From Bacillus sp. JCM 19058 (GTDB lineage Bacteria; Bacillota; Bacilli; Bacillales_H; Bacillaceae_D): DNA of 37,740 nucleotides. Positions 18,829-28,242 of this stretch are shown one piece after another. The notes beneath the pieces were generated by a model. It did no database searches and was not told where the DNA came from. It saw nothing but the letters and a program-made list of their open reading frames with translations. The position numbers and the translations under genes are program-made. The first letter of the stretch is position 1, and each line of letters opens with the position of its first letter. The stretch is from the NCBI GenBank assembly GCA_001310555.1, contig BAXO01000057.1:1-37740 (forward strand). Reading direction: 5' to 3'.

Positions 18829-20181
18829 ATGAAGTCATTCATACAGGAGTTGAAAAGCAAGTTTGAAGAAAACGATGACTTTTTTTTCCCAACGAGAGTT
18901 TCTCTTTGGGAGCCCCGTTGTCTTATTCGGCTTTGAAACATTGATGGATGTAACGAAGACGAAAGCACTCTTGCAGGAGTATAAAAGCGTTGAACCATCA
19001 AAAGAAAATTGGGACGAATACGTGAAGGAGCTTGGTGGAGTATCGACAGATGAAGCAGAGGCGATGTCATCACTTGTTGAAGGGAAGCTCATTATTATAT
19101 TTGAACAAAATAGCACGTGCGTGATCGCTGAGCCTGTTCCAAAATCATTGGATCGTTCGATTGAAGGACCGACAAACGAAAATGTTCTCCAAGGTCCGAT
19201 GAGTTCTTTTATTGAGGATGTTGATTCTAATATCGGTCTCATGAGAAAGCAAATGAACACGGAAAAAATGCAGATGAAATCCTTTTCAGCAGGAAAGATT
19301 CAAAAAAAAGAAACTGTCCTTGCTTTATTTTGAAGGCAACATCGATATGAAATTAGTGAAGAGAATTATCGACCGTATTCAACAAAATACGGATCATGAA
19401 ATAAGCGATTTGCAATACTTATCAAAAATGTTAGGCTTGCCAGGCTTTTTGGCCGTTTCAAATTTTTATACGACCGAGCTCCCTCAGGAAGCTGCTCACG
19501 CCTTAAAAAAAAGGGAGGGTCGTTTTGTTTTTAGACAGACTGCCTTTTGCGCTAATTCTCCCGAGTTTGCTCTGGGATATGTTTGTGCTTGAAAGCGATC
19601 GGAACTTGCCTCCTCTTATCATGGTGGCCCTTCGCGGTTTGCGCATCGTTGGCGTATTAACGGCTTTGCTTTTTCCAGGTTTATATGTCGCTCTCGTCTC
19701 TGTTAATCCGGAAATTCTACGAATTGAGTTAGCATTATCGGTCGCGCAAAGCCGTGCCGACGTCCCCTACCCTGCACTAATTGAAATTCTAATGATGCTG
19801 CTTACGCTCGAATTAATCATAGAAGCGAGTGTCAGGCTGCCAAAAAGTATCGGCCCAACTATTACGATGGTCGGCGGTATTATTATCGGGCAAGCGGTTG
19901 TTGAAGCAAAACTAGTAAGCGGGCTGTTAATTATCGTCCTTGCTGCTACGACCATTGCCAATTCAACCATTAACGGGTTACAAAATTCCCTTTCGATTCG
20001 TTTGTTTAAATACATTATCGTTATTTTAGCCGCAATTTATGGTGTCTTAGGATTGCTTGCCGGTATCGTTTTAGTGAGTGCATATCTTGCCAGTATTAAA
20101 GCCTTTGACGTATCTTACCTCTACTTACATTTAAAAAAAGGATGGGAGCGAAAGTGGATAAAAGCTTGCATGTTATTTTAA
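18829..20181 (+). CDS. Spore germination protein, GerA-type A subunit, three frameshifts
   Basis: The A subunit of a nutrient germinant receptor in the inner spore membrane. The N-terminal half is soluble (FGFETLMDVTKTKALLQEY, LVEGKLIIIFEQNSTCVIAEPVPKSLDRSIEGPTNE, KRIIDRIQQNTDHEISDLQYLSKMLGLPGFLAVSNF), matching the GerA domain. The C-terminal half has five or so membrane helices with SVRLPKSIGPTITMVGGIIIGQAVVEAKLVS. Extra bases in A/T runs near 18885, 19335 and 19507 break it. The ATG at 18829 has GAGGAG 9 nt upstream. It ends soon after the last helix (IKAFDVSYLYLHLKKGWERKW) and lacks the usual cytoplasmic tail of about 40 residues, so the end may be frameshifted too. First gene of gerXA-XB-XC; sigma-G control is expected but I could not see the promoter. 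Confidence 0.88.
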
Positions 20182-21232
20182 TGTTTCTTCTCACCCATTT
20201 GGGACTCATTTTTTTTATGTTTCCTGGGAATATCGTCTCCAGTACAGAACAAGGACACTGGTTTCCAATCCTTTTCGGGTTTGTGCTTACTTTCATTCTT
20301 ATATCGCTCTATATGAAAGGCTTAAGTTACTTCCCGAAACAGGATATTATTACGATCTATTCAGATATCGGAAAAGCAGCCACCGTGTTTTTTTCTGCTG
20401 CCGATCACTGTCTATTTATTGATGATCATCGTTGTCATGGTGCGTGCATACTCGGAAATTATTACGATCGTCTTTTTAACTAATACTCGCCTATGGGCCA
20501 TCATGGCGTTACTACTCATCATCTCAACGTATCTTGCTACAAAAGGAGTTGAGACCATTTTCAGAACTGGTATCCTCTTGTCTATTTTATTTCTTCTACC
20601 TGTTCTATTTATATTTTTCACTACCTTTCAAAACGTTGATTGGCGATACATAATCCCGTTCACGCCACGTTTTGATTTCATGACGAAACCGAGTTATTTA
20701 AAAAGCTATTTTGCTTTCTCTGGAGGTTTTCTATACCTTGGCTTTGTTCAGCCTTATCTTTCCTACAGCCGAAAAAAAAGTTCTTTTAGCCGCCGTCATT
20801 CTCATTCCTTTTTATATCTTTTCCGTCTACATCCCTGTTCTTACATTTGGCCAAGGCACAGCATCGACGCTGTTATTTCCATTTGTTGTAGCTGTGGACA
20901 CCGTTCAATTAACGTGGCTGATGTTCGACAGAGTTTCTATGCCCTTTTTGTTAAGTCTTATCACCTTTGTTATGCTCTACATTTCATTAGTATTATGGAT
21001 GACTGGTCAAATTGTCAGCAAATGGATAAGCGCCGTTCAGCCCGTCTATTTAATCATCGCCCTCTCAGCGATTATGTATATCGTTTGTTTACTTGTTCCA
21101 AACTGGAATGATGTTGAACAATTGTTTTTCTGGAATACTCCTGTGAGGATTTATGTTTTTATTGCTGTTCCGCTCTCTATTTATTTCATCGGATTACGCC
21201 AAAAAAGGAAACATAAACATGAAGATAGCTAA
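20154..21232 (+). CDS. Spore germination protein, GerA-type B subunit, two frameshifts
   Basis: The B subunit of the germinant receptor, an APC-superfamily (endospore germination permease) membrane protein thought to hold the germinant site. About 360 residues with ten helices; recognisable blocks are LHVILMFLLTHLGLIFFMFPG, KGLSYFPKQDIITIYSDIGK, LLIISTYLATKGVETIFRTG and PFVVAVDTVQLTWLMFDR. GTG at 20154 is preferred (GGGAG 5 nt upstream); the ATG at 20142 lacks room for a binding site. An extra T in the run near 20389-20395 and another near 20762 break the frame. It overlaps the gerXA reading frame by up to 28 nt and the next gene by 14 nt, so the operon is translationally coupled. Confidence 0.88.
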
Positions 21233-22288
21233 CGTATTAAAGGCATTACTAATTGTCTGTTTGCTCATTGTGCTAAACGGCTGCTGGGATTACAAGGATA
21301 TTAACCATCGCTCTACCGGTAATTATGGCCATTTCAAAACATAAGGATCAATATAAAGTCATTCTTCAAATCCCAGAGCCTGCGCAACATACGAAAAAAA
21401 GCAGAATTGTTTCAGCGACTGGGAAAACGATCTCTCAGGCTGTCGACGTCATTAGTATGGACATGGAGAGCGGTGTTGATCTGCTTCACTTAAAACTGAT
21501 TATGTTCGATAAACCGTTTGCCGAGCAGGGAATGGAAGACGCTATCTCTAGTTTTATGAGATCGCGCGACGTCTCTAGTAAGGCATTAGTTGTCGTCTGC
21601 GATGAGGATTTTGACCATTTCTTTTCTAACATGAAAACATTTGCATTCGAAGGCATTAGCCTCTTTGATTTTTTTTGAAAAAAATTCAGGCTGGACACCA
21701 CAAATCGCGTTGACTCGCGTTTGGCAAGTGTATCGCAGCATGCATTCCTATACAAGAGACACCGCGCTCCCGATTGTGAAATCCGGGAGAAATACATCGA
21801 TTAAACATATTGGCTCGGCCGTGATTAGAAGCGGGAAAATGGTCGAAGAAATCACCCCCGACGAGACACTGCTGTTTAATGCCTTCAACAGGGAAAGTAC
21901 CCAAGGAAAAATTGAGGTGATGGACCATGCCAGTGTGTTGATCGTTAAAAATACGACGAAGCATAAAAGTAAGCTAATCGATAACAAGCCACAAATGGAT
22001 AGCGACATATACTTGAAGGTTGTCATTTTAGAAACAAGGGAAAATCCCACAAGCGACTCGATAAAGGAAGAGTTAAAGACGCTTCTTAATGAACGATTTA
22101 ACCACATGTTTAAAAACATTCAAGAAAAAGAAGCTGATATTTTAGGACTGGGGCAATACTTCAGAACGAAAATCCCTAGAGAACAATTAAAGCGTTGGCG
22201 AACCGACTATTATCCGCAGCTAGAGCTGAACTTGAGTGTCCATATAGACATTCAAAACGAAGGGAATCTAAATACGCTGTCAGAATGA
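21219..22288 (+). CDS. Spore germination lipoprotein, GerA-type C subunit, two frameshifts
   Basis: The C subunit of the receptor, a lipoprotein anchored on the outer face of the inner spore membrane. The signal peptide LLIVCLLIVLNGCWDYKDI ends in lipobox LNGC followed by the family's CWD. The rest (AISKHKDQYKVILQIPEPAQ, SHLKLIMFDKPFAEQGM-like block, GWTPQIALTRVWQVYRSMHSYTRD, FNAFNRESTQGKIEV, EKEADILGLGQYFRTKIPR) follows GerAC order, about 355 residues. Frame changes occur near 21312-21318 (in the HRSLPV segment) and by one extra T in the 8-run near 21668-21676. The ATG at 21219 has AAAAGGA about 8 nt upstream and lies inside the gerXB end. Confidence 0.88.
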
Positions 22289-22298
22289 CGGATTTCTA

Positions 22299-22325
22299 AG
22301 CCGGCCTTATTTTCGAAGGCCGGCT
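22299..22325 (+). terminator. Terminator of the ger operon
   Basis: A perfect, G+C-rich 10-bp stem (22299-22308 with 22316-22325), 10 nt past the gerXC stop. The downstream T content is low, but position and stem strength support termination. Confidence 0.65.
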
Positions 22326-22527
22326 CCGTTGGTCATTCATTTATTTCGTTGTTCCCTCACATGCGAGACAGCAAAGAATGAGTCGCTCTTACTCGCAATC
22401 AGTTGACTGTGGCGCCAGAGCATTAATCCAAAGTTTGATTTTCACGTGTACACCCCACTTCTTAGCGAAATTTCGCAATCAGGTGAAGCGCAAGGCAACG
22501 ATACTTTAGAACTCCTTTAAAGGATTC

Positions 22528-22929
22528 TTAACCCACACAGCAAGAATCGCCGCCGCGTTCGACTTCCGTGTCTTCTTTTGTAAAGAAGAACTCCCATTCA
22601 TGCCCGTCAGGATCGGTTAGCCAAAATTTATCCTGCCTTGCATAACAGCATGTCGTATCTGTCTCGTCTCGCGAAAAAAAAGCCTTGCTGTTCTAGTCTC
22701 ATCTTGTGCTTTTGTAATTCCTCTGTACTGGCTACTTGAAAGCGAAGTGATTAATATGATTCCCTTCCACGCGCTCTACCGGCCGCAAAGTAAAATTTAA
22801 ACCTGGATCTTCCAATAAAAACTTTGCATAGTTGGACTTCACCTTTACCGGTTGGGCAGCAAATACTTTGGTATAAAAGGAAATAGATGCACCCAAATCT
22901 GTTACATTTAAACCGAGATGGACTTTCAT
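22528..22929 (-). CDS. arsI: ArsI-type C-As lyase / glyoxalase-fold arsenic resistance protein, two frameshifts
   Basis: A dioxygenase of the vicinal-oxygen-chelate fold; ArsI members cleave the C-As bond of trivalent organoarsenicals. It opens with MKVHLGLNVTDLGASISFYTKVF, has NHINHFAFQVASTEELQ, and the vicinal cysteines DTTCCYARQDKFWLTDPDGHEWEFF. It ends with another Cys pair (DSCCVG), all typical of ArsI/CadI proteins. Rejoined length is about 134 residues. A missing C near 22737 and an extra T in the 8-run near 22673-22680 break it. GAGGAGG lies 9 nt before the ATG. It is the last gene of the ars cluster, about 130 nt after arsC. Confidence 0.85.
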
Positions 22930-22954
22930 CACCGTGTTCCTCCTCATAAATAAT

Positions 22955-23053
22955 TTATTTATCAACGTTTTTGACGCTTTCACCAAATCTGTTGCCGACA
23001 CGTCGGGTGATATAACCGGCCTCGTTCAAGAGACAATAAATCGCTGGCCAGAT
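22955..23053 (-). CDS. Possible 32-codon ORF between arsC and arsI
   Basis: Immediately after the arsC stop, AAGGAGG is followed 3 nt later by a frame reading (I)WPAIYCLLNEAGYITRRVGN and on to GESVKNVDK then TAA. No ATG, GTG or TTG stands at the expected position; the codon there is ATC. Either an error has removed a start codon or this is untranslated spacer. No family recognised. Confidence 0.2.
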   Translation of the reverse strand: MWPAIYCLLNEAGYITRRVGNRFGESVKNVDK

Positions 23054-23061
23054 GGTCCTCC

Positions 23062-23482
23062 TTATCTTCCTTCTTCAGCAAACCTTTTGATCCGGTTTCC
23101 GATTTCATTCCTCACACGCTGAAAAAAAGGCCCATTTCTCCTCTTCCGTTCCTTCTGCTTGCGCAGGATCGTCAAACCCCCAGTGCTCCCTCCTTTTATT
23201 GGGTGGCGTTGCCGGGCAAACATCATTGGCATGCCCGCAAAGGGTAACGATAAAATCAGCTTTTTGAAGAAGCTCTGGAGCGATGATATCAGACGTTTGC
23301 CCTGAAATATCAATGCCAACTTCCTTCATTGCCGCAACGGCATTAGGGTTCACGCCGTGAGCTTCAATCCCCGCTGAGTATACGTTATACCGATCACTTA
23401 AATAGTGACGACCGAATCCTTCGGCCATCTGACTGCGACACGAGTTTCCTGTACAGAGAAAATAAACAATCGGTTTAGACAT
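23062..23482 (-). CDS. arsC: Arsenate reductase, thioredoxin-coupled, one frameshift
   Basis: Reduces arsenate to arsenite for export. It is the low-molecular-weight-phosphatase-like ArsC: the P-loop CTGNSCRS gives Cys10 and Cys15, and [15 protein letters not shown] gives Cys82 and Cys89. These are exactly the positions of the catalytic and relay cysteines in the pI258/B. subtilis enzymes. [12 protein letters not shown] contains the conserved Asp of the family. About 139 residues when rejoined. One extra A (plus strand) in the run near 23125-23131 breaks the last 25 residues. The ATG at 23482 follows GGAGGAATG. It is downstream of arsB by 34 nt and so in the same transcript. Confidence 0.93.
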
Positions 23483-23516
23483 CGTGCATTCCTCCAATTC
23501 AGTATTGTAAGAACAG

Positions 23517-24818
23517 CTATTGAATGAGTAATAACCATACGTAAAGGCCAACAAGAGTAACGAATAAAGTAGGAATGGTCAGGATGATGCCTACTTTAAA
23601 ATAGTATCCCCACGTAATTTTAACGCCTTTCAACGATAGCACGTGCAGCCATAGCAGCGTTGCTAATGAGCCGATTGGCGTAATTTTTGGACCTAGATCC
23701 GATCCGATTACATTGGCATAAATTAAAGCCTCGCGCATCGTTCCAGTCGTTTCAGTTTCAGCAATCGCCAAGGCATTGATCATCACAGTTGGCATGTTAT
23801 TCATTACAGAAGAAAGGATTGCTGCAATGAACCCCATGGAAACCGTGCCGATAAACATTCCATGCTCCGCCGTATACTGAATGACTGTTGCTAACACGTC
23901 GGTTAAGCCTACATTTCTTAAGCCATATACGACGACGTACATTCCGATTGAGAATACGACGATCGCCCAAGGTGCCCCTTTCATGACAGCACGGACATTA
24001 ACTACAGGCTTTGTCGGGCGATAATTAAGAAAAAGACGGCTATCGTACCTGCTACTAATGAAACCGGCACTTCCACGATTTCACTGACGAAATAACCAGC
24101 AAGTAAAACGGCAAGCACGGCCCAGGATCGTCGAAACATGCTATGATCCCGAATAGCTTCAACTGGATTTTTCAACTGGCTTATTTCATATTTAATAGGG
24201 ATATCTCGGCGAAAATAGAGAAACAAAACAAGGATACTGGCCACTAAAGCAAAGAAATTTGGTACGACCATCCTTGAGGCGTACTCAGCAAATCCAAGTC
24301 CAAAAAAAAGTCAGCCGAGACAATATTGACTAAATTGCTAACGATCAAAGGCATCGATGCCGTATCCGCTATAAAACCGCTAGCCATAATAAAAGGTAAA
24401 ATCATCGCTTCTTTAAAGCGTAGCGCTCTGACCATCGCCAAAACGATCGGAGTTAATATAAGTGCTGCTCCATCATTGGCAAAAAAAGGCAGCTACGATC
24501 GCTCCAAGCACCACAACGTAAATAAACATAAGCAGACCATTTCCATTAGCCATTTTGGCCATATGCAAGGCAGACCACTCAAAGAATCCGATTTGATCCA
24601 ATATCAACGATATAATAATGATAGCGATAAAAGTTAGCGTGGCATTCCAGACGATACTAGTCACCGTCATGACATCGTAAAAATCAACAACCCCTGCAAT
24701 TAAGGCTAAAACGGCGCCAGCTGAAGCAGACCAGCCAATCGATAACCCTCTCGGTTGCCAAATGACAAAGGTCAATGTTAATAAAAAAAATGAATACAGC
24801 TAAAATGACAGAAATCAA
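23517..24818 (-). CDS. arsB: Arsenite efflux pump ArsB, four frameshifts
   Basis: A twelve-helix arsenite exporter of the ArsB family in the cytoplasmic membrane, about 434 residues when rejoined (family about 430). Typical segments are [80 protein letters not shown] and [26 protein letters not shown]. Start: TTG at 24818 with GGAGG 8 nt upstream gives the expected first helix ([11 protein letters not shown]). Frame changes: an extra A near 24782-24789 and 24481-24487, a mis-sized run near 24303-24310, and one missing base near 24005. It lies between arsR (about 155 nt upstream) and arsC. Confidence 0.9.
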
Positions 24819-24975
24819 CCTTACACCCTCCATCAAATCTTAAATCATTCGATTGCCGTCATACTAACGAGGTGGTTCCTCTATGACTGACAAGACTTCG
24901 ACAAACCGTTATTGCAAAAGCCTTCGACATAGAAAAAAAAGCGAATACGAATATCAGGCTAATGTTGACAGCCTA

Positions 24976-25320
24976 CTATTTGCACGAAACCTCAGCTTCT
25001 CTCGCAAGAATTCCCTGCAATAGCTTATCCGAATCGGTAATCTGGTTAAGGATAGAAAGAACAAAATCGTATCCTGGATGCGATTCGTTCAATGAATAAT
25101 ATCGCCATTGTCCTCTTCGAGCTTCAATAACTAAACGATTTTGTTTTAATTTCCGCAAATGCTGGCTGATCGCTGGTTGACTCATGTCAAACATTTCAAC
25201 AAGCTCGCAGACGCAATATTCCTTGCTTTGAAGCAACTTCATAATAAAGAGTCTCGTCTCGTCGCTTAAGACTTTTAACATGCTCAATAGCACGTCAGAA
25301 TCTAGCTCAGATCGATTCAC
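24976..25320 (-). CDS. arsR: Arsenic-responsive repressor ArsR
   Basis: An intact 114-residue winged-helix repressor of the ArsR/SmtB family; it leaves its operator on binding As(III) or Sb(III). The metal-binding pair in EYCVCELVEMF (Cys36 and Cys38) is at the start of the recognition-helix region, and the helix-turn-helix is MSQPAISQHLRKLKQNRLVIEARRGQWRYYSL. GTG at 25320 follows GAGAGGGG. It is the first gene of arsR-arsB-arsC-arsI and should repress its own promoter, where two matching dyads are visible. Confidence 0.93.
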   Translation of the reverse strand: MNRSELDSDVLLSMLKVLSDETRLFIMKLLQSKEYCVCELVEMFDMSQPAISQHLRKLKQNRLVIEARRGQWRYYSLNESHPGYDFVLSILNQITDSDKLLQGILAREAEVSCK

Positions 25321-25346
25321 AATACTTCCCCTCTCCTACGTAAATT

Positions 25347-25398
25347 ATATAACGAATCCATTATATAAGTTTTTTATTATATAAGCAAACATTTATAT
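25347..25398 (-). promoter_or_regulatory. ars promoter with two ArsR-type operators
   Basis: On the minus strand TTGCTT (25388-25383), a 17-nt spacer and TATAAT (25365-25360) form a near-consensus sigma-A promoter. Two dyads of identical layout, ATATAA-N8-TTATAT, lie at 25347-25366 (over the -10 box and start region) and 25379-25398 (over the -35 box), 32 bp apart from start to start. ArsR/SmtB repressors bind such A/T-rich dyads, so two repressor dimers on the same face of the helix are plausible. Confidence 0.75.
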
Positions 25399-25896
25399 TA
25401 GAGAAAAAATAAGTTTCAGACTCTGATCGATTATGCGACCTCTTCCGACTTGCCTAGGGGATTTTTCTATATCATAAAATAAATTTAAAGTACGGTACGT
25501 GAAATTATTATGATCGTTTTCAATTACGCGCTCCATAACGAAATGAACTCTAGTCTGGTTCCGCTTAATTTAGCAAGCTCGCCAACTCCAGTATTCCACC
25601 TGCAACGATCATCCTCCCATTTCTCACGATTATTTTTAAAGCGGTACTTTTATATACACCGTTACGTCACGTAAGGATCAAGATTAAAAATAAAAATTAT
25701 TCTGTAGCGTTTAAAGGAATATGAGAACAATTCCATTTCAAGCTCATCACATACATCTTAAGAATTTCTTTTTATGATGTTGACATGTTAACGACCATAA
25801 AACCAATTTAGAAGGTAGAATAGTAAATAAAGGTATTTTATTTAAAAATACGAATTTTATGTAAGATGATCTTGATAGCAACATAGGAGGGACATA
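25399..25896. other. Intergenic region between the ars operon and the APH-like gene
   Basis: About 500 A/T-rich bases between divergent genes. Apart from the ribosome binding site GGAGGG at 25886-25891 I see no promoter pair I would defend, no hairpin and no ORF of interest. A 15-codon minus-strand ORF behind GGAGG near 25605 is too short to call. Confidence 0.3.
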
Positions 25897-26822
25897 ATGT
25901 TACTTTCAGATGCAATAGAGATTGCCTCTTACTGGGGAATTAAAGTCTTGGAAGCGAGGAATCTTTCCGACAGAGCAAACCTCATAGTTACGGATGTTAA
26001 AGACTTCATTTTAAAGAAAAAGAAGGGGCTAGAAAAAGCTAGAAATGAAATTGAACTTCTAAAACACCTTTATCGCAATCAAATAAGCGTTCCTCTGCCG
26101 TTGGTAAGTAACGAAGGTGAATGCACCATCATTTATAACAATGAAATTTATTGCATGTACAACTATCTTGATGGAGATATAGTCCGCCCTGAAGATGCAG
26201 TTCAAAACGAAGTCATTCCTCGTCTTCTTGGGAAGCAATTGCTTCTATCCACAAAGAAATGCTTGATGTAGAAATAGCAATAAATTTTGAACGCAAAAAC
26301 CTTTATAATCAAGTCTATAATTGGGCGGTAAAAGAAGTTTTAAAATTAAATCAGGATGAGGAGTTAAAGGAGATTTATCTTGATTTGGAAAAAGATTTGA
26401 AAGAAATAGTTGAGGTATTACCAAAGCAATTAATTCATCGAGATGCTCATCTTTCAAATATAATATTGAAAGATCAACATGTTTCAGGAATTATTGATTT
26501 TGAAATTGCTGAGGTCAATGTTAGAGTGTTTGATCCATGTTATTGTTGTACAAGTGTTTTAAGTGAAATTTTCTCTATTGAACCTTTGAAAGAGCTTTGG
26601 TTTACCTTTGTTTCAGAACTGTTTAGGAGATATAACAAATTAAACCCTTTAAATGAACTTGAAATCCAATCTATACCAAAAATAATGCTGGCTATCCAAA
26701 CTATATTTATGGCTTATTTTGTTAACTATCCTACCCTATTTGAGATTAATAAAGCCATGTTTCTTTGGATATATAAAAATCAATCTAAGCTTACAAATAC
26801 GATAATTAGATGCTCCGACTAA
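25897..26822 (+). CDS. APH/choline-kinase-like phosphotransferase, one frameshift
   Basis: A protein-kinase-fold small-molecule phosphotransferase of about 308 residues. It has the N-lobe lysine and following helix (DFILKKKKGLEKARNEIELLKHL), the catalytic loop LIHRDAHLSNIIL and the metal-binding DFE segment GIIDFEIAEVNVRVFDPCY. All are as in PF01636 proteins (aminoglycoside, macrolide or homoserine kinase relatives). The substrate is not deducible; antibiotic resistance should not be assumed. One missing A near 26233 breaks the frame (LLGKAIASIHKEM). The start follows AGGAGGGACATA. The gene is markedly A/T rich and stands apart from the ars operon, consistent with later arrival. Confidence 0.83.
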
Positions 26823-26948
26823 TGCATAGCTGAGGAATGCTCTATTACTTTTCTTCCAATCGGGGGCTTTAATTTAATAACAAGGAAATTTAAGTACAAA
26901 AAGCTAATATTTTAATTAGACTAACAATTATATATTGGAGTGTTTACA

Positions 26949-27416
26949 ATGATAAAATTTTTCGAGTATAACTGGCAGATAAGAGACGAATGGTTTAACT
27001 GGTGTAATCAATTAACAACCGAAGATTTGTTAAAAGTCCGGATTGGCGGAGTAGGAAGTATTTTATATACCCTCTTTCATATAATTGATGTGGAGTATAG
27101 CTGGATTCGTGCTATTGAAGGTAAGGACGATGTGGTAGTTCAGTTTGATGATTACAATACCCTTGAGAAAGTTAAATCTCTTTCAGATACATTTCGTAAT
27201 GACATAGTTGAGTTTATACAAACAAATTCAGATGAAGCAAATGATAAGCTTGTAACTGTTCCTTGGGATGAAGATAATTATACAAGAAGTGAAATATTTC
27301 ATCATATAGTTGCCCACGAAATACATCATATTGGTCAACTTTCCGTTTGGGCAAGAGAATTAGAATTAAGTCCAGTCCCAGCTAACTTTATTGGAAGAGA
27401 CTTCAAATCTGTTTAA
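26949..27416 (+). CDS. DinB family protein
   Basis: An intact 155-residue protein of the DinB/YfiT four-helix-bundle superfamily, members of which often bind a metal through three histidines and may act as thiol transferases. The likely ligands are His at LYTLFHIIDVEYSWI and the pair in IVAHEIHHIGQLSVWAREL. The start ATG has TTGGAG 8 nt upstream; the in-frame GTG at 26940 overlaps that site. The gene is A/T rich like its left neighbour. No pathway can be named. Confidence 0.88.
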   Translation: MIKFFEYNWQIRDEWFNWCNQLTTEDLLKVRIGGVGSILYTLFHIIDVEYSWIRAIEGKDDVVVQFDDYNTLEKVKSLSDTFRNDIVEFIQTNSDEANDKLVTVPWDEDNYTRSEIFHHIVAHEIHHIGQLSVWARELELSPVPANFIGRDFKSV

Positions 27417-27578
27417 TTCTTCTTCAAGTAAAGGGCGCGCGATAAAGGCTCAAGGTTAAGCGCCCATTTTCCATTATAGGATCGGATTGTGTAAGGCCCT
27501 ATTTAAGTCAAAGGAATTTCTTATCCCTTTACTAGAATATGTTAAAAGAGGACATTTATGAAAAGAGGTTGAAAAAAA

Positions 27579-28124
27579 ATGACGTATAAACTAGAAACGC
27601 TATTTTTAATTGATCAAAAGGAAGACCTAAGCTTGGAGTTTAGTAAATTAGTTTCGATGATGAATTATACAAGAATGACGACCCTTCATGAAGTAGAAGA
27701 ATTAAAGGTAGAAGAATTGGATTTTCTGTATGGAAAGGATGCTAATTCCATTGGAATGTTATTGGCGCATATGGCGGCCGTAGAAAAGGCATATCAAATC
27801 CTTACATTCTACAATCGTGATATTACCGAAGAGGAGCTCGACAAGTTAAACCCTGCCTTAGAACTGGGAGAACAGGCACGACAGCAAATTAAAGGAAACT
27901 CCATTGATTTTTATGTAAAGGAATTAACGGATACACGAAATAAAACCATCGAGACTTTCAATACTCTCCCAGACGAATGGTTGTTTCAACAAACCCCATT
28001 CTGGTTCGATCAACCGGCAAACAATTATTTTAAGTGGTTTCATGTATTTGAAGATGAGTTGAATCATAGGGGACAAATAAGAATTATTAAGAAACTGGTT
28101 GCGGATGCTAATTTAACATTTTAA
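27579..28124 (+). CDS. DinB-like (DUF664-type) protein
   Basis: An intact 181-residue protein of the same superfamily as the gene before it but only distantly related. Histidines at the expected places are AHMAAVEKAYQ and FHVFEDELNHRGQIRIIKKL. The start follows AAAGAGGTT. Two DinB paralogues in a row are common in Bacillus genomes; in some, members use bacillithiol or mycothiol, and a bacillithiol gene lies 5 kb away, but a link here is only a guess. Confidence 0.82.
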   Translation: MTYKLETLFLIDQKEDLSLEFSKLVSMMNYTRMTTLHEVEELKVEELDFLYGKDANSIGMLLAHMAAVEKAYQILTFYNRDITEEELDKLNPALELGEQARQQIKGNSIDFYVKELTDTRNKTIETFNTLPDEWLFQQTPFWFDQPANNYFKWFHVFEDELNHRGQIRIIKKLVADANLTF

Positions 28125-28198
28125 GTCAGGCGCTCAAACCTTTGGTTTTCTGTTTGAATGTGCTAAAATATGCCGACTTTGTGTGGGATAAGACAGTT

Positions 28199-28232
28199 AT
28201 ACTACTCCCATCCAATAGGACGGGGGTAGTAT
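28199..28232 (-). terminator. Hairpin after the HEM4 gene
   Basis: An 11-bp stem with one wobble pair (28199-28209 with 28222-28232). It lies 11 nt beyond the minus-strand HEM4 stop and about 75 nt beyond the plus-strand DinB-like stop. Neither side has a good T-run. Confidence 0.5.
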
Positions 28233-28242
28233 GGTCTGACCC

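Noticed and set aside
21486..22119. Long minus-strand frames inside the gerXC region
   Set aside because: They are complements of the GerAC-type lipoprotein, which has a lipobox, family motifs and operon position.
22465..22476. 12-bp perfect palindrome GCGAAATTTCGC between ger and arsI
   Set aside because: Single copy, in spacer beyond both gene ends, with no promoter near it; too short to interpret.
25897..26822. Calling the APH-like gene an aminoglycoside resistance gene
   Set aside because: Only the kinase fold is visible; nothing shows antibiotic specificity.
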